Part shown: positions 6,260 through 8,279 of the stretch, piece by piece
How the letters are laid out: every line of letters begins with the position of its first letter
Position numbering within the stretch: the stretch's first letter is position 1
Assembly (NCBI GenBank): GCA_029212425.1
Contig: JARGNC010000114.1
Coordinates: 1 to 8,279, forward strand
Source of the DNA: Phycisphaerales bacterium
GTDB taxonomy: Bacteria; Planctomycetota; Phycisphaerae; Phycisphaerales; UBA1924
Length of the DNA: 8,279 nt
Direction of reading: 5' to 3'
Notes under the pieces: generated by a model
What the model was told of the DNA's origin: nothing
The model's database searches: none
What the model saw: the letters and a program-made list of their open reading frames with translations, nothing else
Position numbers and translations under genes: made by a program

Positions 6260-6289
6260 ACCTGTTCGGTTCGCCGAGCAGGTTTTTTT
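6260..6289 (+). terminator. Intrinsic terminator of paralogue C
   Basis: ACCTGTTCGG (6260-6269) pairs with CCGAGCAGGT (6274-6283) around a TTCG loop, a 10-bp stem with one G-U pair, followed by a T7 run (6283-6289). The stem differs from those after A and B, but the loop and geometry are the same. Confidence 0.92.
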
Positions 6290-6336
6290 GGGTGAGCGGA
6301 TTGTTTTCTTGTATGCAATGAGAGATAGTGGTATGT

Positions 6337-6378
6337 TATTATATTCGTGCTTTCAGGGGTTCGTGAATTGCATAGGAG
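6337..6378 (+). promoter_or_regulatory. Candidate -10 box and Shine-Dalgarno of paralogue D
   Basis: TATTAT (6337-6342), 10 nt, TCAGG (6353-6357) has the same spacing as upstream of C. An overlapping alternative -10 is TATATT (6340-6345). TTGTAT (6309-6314) with 17 bp to TATGTT (6332-6337) is another weak pair. AGGAG (6374-6378) lies 8 nt before ATG 6387 and is a good ribosome binding site. Confidence 0.4.
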
Positions 6379-6386
6379 ATTGAGAT

Positions 6387-7013
6387 ATGAACAAGATGAT
6401 TATGATGGCGGCGGTCGCTGGTATGGCTTCGGGCGCTTTAGCGCAGAGTGCTTCGCTGCATATTGTTGCATCGCAAGCGACGGTCGATTGTACCACGACT
6501 TCCGTCTTTACCCTATCGGTGTATGGTGATGCCGATTTTGGTACTCATATCACCGGTGCGGCTTTTACACTTGAATTAGAGAGCGGTGGTGAACTTATTC
6601 AGGATGTAGTTGCGACTGGGGCATCGTGGGGCGCATTGGGATTTGAGGACCTTGGTCATAGTGGCGGGGGGAACTCTGGGATGATTATGGGTCAGCTTGT
6701 ATTCTTGCCGTTCATTGCTCCGGATGCTGCGTCGGCGCTTGGAAATGGTCCGGTGTTTCTTGGTAGCTTTGCGGTCACAATTTCATCGAGCCCAACATTT
6801 CAAACATTGGAATGGAGTCTTGGAGGCGGGGTCGGGACCTTCGCGATGGAAGTGATTGATGTGAATGGGAACCCTGGAGGGAATCCCCCCGGCGTGGTGA
6901 CACAAATCGCTGCGCCTCAGTTTGGTTCGATGACTATGACAATTTGTCCATCCCCATCGTCATGTGCGTTACTTGGAATCAGCGGGTTGGTTGTTGGTCG
7001 TCGACGGCGGTAA
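6387..7013 (+). CDS. Secreted PEP-CTERM-like (PSPS / RRRR) protein, paralogue D
   Basis: A protein of 208 residues. The signal peptide is residues 1-19 (MNKMIMMAAVAGMASGALA), with cleavage expected before Q20. Conserved blocks: SLHIVASQATVD (23-34), WGALGFEDLGHSGGGNSG (81-98), FLPFIAPDAASALGNGPV (106-123) and AMEVIDVNGNPGGNPPG (153-169). The C-terminal signal has drifted: ICPSPSSCALLG (186-197), hydrophobic, then RRRR (205-208), so the motif is P-S-P-S with a Cys on each side (C187, C193). With C35 these are the only Cys in the mature parts of A to D. D is closest to C at the nucleotide level in the FLPFIAPDAAS block, with an identical 32-nt tract. The start is supported by AGGAG 8 nt upstream. 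Exported; whether the altered C-terminus is still recognised by a sorting enzyme is open. Confidence 0.9.
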   Translation: MNKMIMMAAVAGMASGALAQSASLHIVASQATVDCTTTSVFTLSVYGDADFGTHITGAAFTLELESGGELIQDVVATGASWGALGFEDLGHSGGGNSGMIMGQLVFLPFIAPDAASALGNGPVFLGSFAVTISSSPTFQTLEWSLGGGVGTFAMEVIDVNGNPGGNPPGVVTQIAAPQFGSMTMTICPSPSSCALLGISGLVVGRRRR

Positions 7014-7040
7014 AGTTGCTTTGACAGAATGAGATTTCAG

Positions 7041-7068
7041 ACACCCGCTGTATTACGGCGGGTGTTTT
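7041..7068 (+). terminator. Probable intrinsic terminator of paralogue D
   Basis: ACACCCGC (7041-7048) pairs with GCGGGTGT (7058-7065). Pairing can continue inward (T-G, G-C, T-A) to an ATT loop. Only T4 follows (7065-7068) before a G. The outer stem CACCCGC/GCGGGTG is the one seen after A, but the TTCG loop is gone and the tail is shorter, so termination may be less efficient. Confidence 0.75.
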
Positions 7069-7131
7069 GTTGTTAACTGGGATAATAGGTGTATCTTGTG
7101 TATAGGTTATCAGCACTTGGTTTGGAGATGA
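7069..7131 (+). promoter_or_regulatory. Short leader region of the E-F operon
   Basis: Sixty-three AT-rich bases between the D terminator and E. GATAAT (7081-7086, 5/6) and TATAGG (7101-7106, 4/6) are possible -10 boxes, but neither has a convincing -35. GGAG (7124-7127) is the ribosome binding site for E. Confidence 0.3.
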
Positions 7132-7134
7132 ATG

Positions 7135-7815
7135 ATGAAGAGTTGTGTACTGCTTGCGATTGCTGGGTTTGCGTCGTGTGCGTTGGGGCAGGTCGCGACG
7201 ATGGATATGGTTGCTGATGGTGTGTGGGACGGCGATAACCGGATGACGCTGAGTGTGTTTGTGGATTCGGATTATTCAACACAGGGGTTTGATCCAACGC
7301 ATGTGCTCGTTTCTACATTTTCATTGGAAGCGATCGGGGAGAACTCGACGGTTGAGGAGGTGTCGCTGTTGGAGAGCCCGGGGTGGCAAGATGATGGTTT
7401 TTTGTTTGATGAGGGGTATGACGGGGAGGGCGGGCATGCCGGATTTTCGGCTCTACAGCGTGCGTTTGTGCCCTTTGTTCTGCCTGATGAGGCGTCATCG
7501 CTTGCTGAGGGACCGGTGTTTGTGGCGAGCTTTGAGATGATTTTGTCGGAACCGATTACTTCAGAGACTGAGCTTGGGTGGCGGTTTGCGGCATACGACA
7601 GGCCGGAAGATAATCTCACTGGCTGGTGGCCGTTGGAGATGATCGATATCTATGCAAATCCTGCTGGAGTTGGGGGTGAATCGAGATGGTTCTTTGAAGA
7701 TGATATAGAAATGGGAACATTCTACATCCCATCACCATCCGGGTTTGTATTGCTTGGGCTTGGTGGGTTCTTTGCTGGGCGGCGTCGTCGGGATGGGCTT
7801 GAGAGGAGTTTATAA
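7135..7815 (+). CDS. Secreted PEP-CTERM-like (PSPS / RRRR) protein, diverged paralogue E
   Basis: A protein of 226 residues from ATG 7135; a second ATG directly before it at 7132 would add one Met. 7135 gives 7-nt spacing to GGAG and the MKSC start shared with F. The signal peptide is residues 1-18 (MKSCVLLAIAGFASCALG), with cleavage expected before Q19. E is far from A-D but keeps VPFVLPDEASSLAEGPV (112-128; compare LPFIAPDAASALGNGPV) and WPLEMIDIYANPAG (165-178; compare ALEVIDVNANPGG). DGVWDGDNRMTLSVFVDSDY (28-47) is shared with F. The mature protein is markedly acidic. The C-terminus is IPSPS (198-202), hydrophobic, RRRR (216-219), then an extra seven-residue tail DGLERSL not seen in A-D. 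The TAA overlaps the start of F. Codons are strongly G/T-ending. Probably exported; function unknown. Confidence 0.88.
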   Translation: MKSCVLLAIAGFASCALGQVATMDMVADGVWDGDNRMTLSVFVDSDYSTQGFDPTHVLVSTFSLEAIGENSTVEEVSLLESPGWQDDGFLFDEGYDGEGGHAGFSALQRAFVPFVLPDEASSLAEGPVFVASFEMILSEPITSETELGWRFAAYDRPEDNLTGWWPLEMIDIYANPAGVGGESRWFFEDDIEMGTFYIPSPSGFVLLGLGGFFAGRRRRDGLERSL

Positions 7816-8279
7816 TGAAGAGCTGTGTTGTACTTGCGGCGGTTGCTGGGATTGTGTCGGGTGCTTCGGGACAGGTGGCTACATTGGATATGGTCGCTGA
7901 TGGGGTGTGGGACGGTGACAACCGGATGACGCTGAGTGTGTTCGTGGATTCGGATTATTCACAGCCTGGATTTAGTGCGACGAATGTGGTGATGGCGCAG
8001 TTCTCATTGGTAGCAATTGGTGAGAACACGACGGTCGAAGATGTGACCATGATTGAAGGGCCTGGGTGGGAGCAAAATCAGTTTCTTTCGATGACCGATG
8101 CTGGGTACGACGGGGAAGGCGGGCATGGTGGGTTTGCTGTGCATCATAATACTGATTTTTTCCCATGGTTCCGGCCGGATGTGCTGTCTTCGTTTGAAGA
8201 CGGCCCGGTATTTCTTGCGTCCTTTGAAGTGACTTTGTCTGAGCCGATTACATTGGATACTGAACTTGGATGGGAGTTC
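7815..8279 (+). CDS. Secreted paralogue F, close relative of E (3' end outside the window)
   Basis: ATG 7815 opens a frame with no stop to the right edge, 155 residues. It is preceded by AGGAG (7804-7808, 6 nt spacing) and overlaps the E stop by one base (TAATG), so translation is probably coupled. The signal peptide is residues 1-19 (MKSCVVLAAVAGIVSGASG), with cleavage expected before Q20. Nearly identical to E are VATLDMVADGVWDGDNRMTL and the following SVFVDSDYS, then AGYDGEGGHGGF and LASFEVTLSEPI. The family signature appears as RPDVLSSFEDGPVF, the most drifted version in the window. The C-terminal sorting motif would lie beyond the edge and cannot be checked. E and F look like a recent duplication. 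Exported; function unknown. Confidence 0.85.
   Translation, partial: MKSCVVLAAVAGIVSGASGQVATLDMVADGVWDGDNRMTLSVFVDSDYSQPGFSATNVVMAQFSLVAIGENTTVEDVTMIEGPGWEQNQFLSMTDAGYDGEGGHGGFAVHHNTDFFPWFRPDVLSSFEDGPVFLASFEVTLSEPITLDTELGWEF

Larger units (their letters stand above)
3851..8279 (+). repeat. Tandem array of six paralogous genes (A-F)
   Basis: Six head-to-tail genes share a signal peptide ending before Gln and the core P-D-x-x-S-x-[LF]-x-x-G-P-V; the five complete ones also share the C-terminal P-[AS]-P-S ... RRRR. A to D also share upstream or downstream sequence (terminator stems, TTCG loops, a 12-mer before B and C, TATTAT-N10-TCAGG before C and D), so whole transcription units were duplicated. 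E and F are an older branch with their own more recent duplication. The array may continue past the right edge. Confidence 0.88.

Noticed and set aside
7162..7180. Lipobox (FASC) making E a lipoprotein
   Set aside because: Phe at -3 is atypical, F lacks the Cys, and all paralogues share a signal peptidase I pattern before Gln.

Overview
The window looks like a piece of a Planctomycetota chromosome, most likely of the Phycisphaerae. This is inferred from protein style: a run of small secreted proteins ending in a proline motif, a hydrophobic helix and an Arg4 tail (PEP-CTERM-like, exosortase type), a membrane-anchored hypothetical protein of a form common in planctomycetes, and a TPR / HExxH / PDZ peptidase-like protein. 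No rRNA, tRNA, CRISPR array, transposase or integrase is visible.

Left part (1-3555). A minus-strand gene runs off the left edge (1-1336). It is open over all 445 codons visible and encodes an N-terminally anchored protein of unknown function. Only 76 bp separate its start from a divergent plus-strand gene (1413-2954) for a secreted or anchored gluzincin-like protein with TPR repeats, HEFVH plus a downstream Glu, and a C-terminal PDZ domain. A 49-bp gap, partly made of an 11-bp tandem repeat, leads to dihydrofolate reductase (folA, 3004-3555). The plus strand is strongly G/T-rich here whichever strand is coding.

Right part (3851-8279). After a 295-bp AT-richer intergenic region come six tandem, same-strand paralogues, here called A to F: A 3851-4471, B 4786-5430, C 5590-6210, D 6387-7013, E 7135-7815 and F 7815 to the window end. 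Each begins with a signal peptide ending just before a conserved Gln. All six share the signature P-D-x-x-S-x-[LF]-x-x-G-P-V. A to E end in P-[AS]-P-S, a hydrophobic stretch and RRRR. A to D are close relatives, each with its own Shine-Dalgarno sequence and its own intrinsic terminator; the terminators after A, B and C share a TTCG loop and related stems, so the duplicated unit was probably a whole transcription unit. E and F form a diverged sub-branch and are translationally coupled (TAATG overlap).

How it fits together: A to F are probably exported across the inner membrane and then sorted and anchored, or released, by an exosortase-like system not encoded in this window. Their biochemical role cannot be read from the sequence; surface or matrix proteins with a beta-rich fold are a reasonable guess. 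DHFR is a housekeeping folate enzyme with no visible functional link to the array. The peptidase-like protein could act in the same extracytoplasmic space, but nothing beyond proximity ties it to the array.
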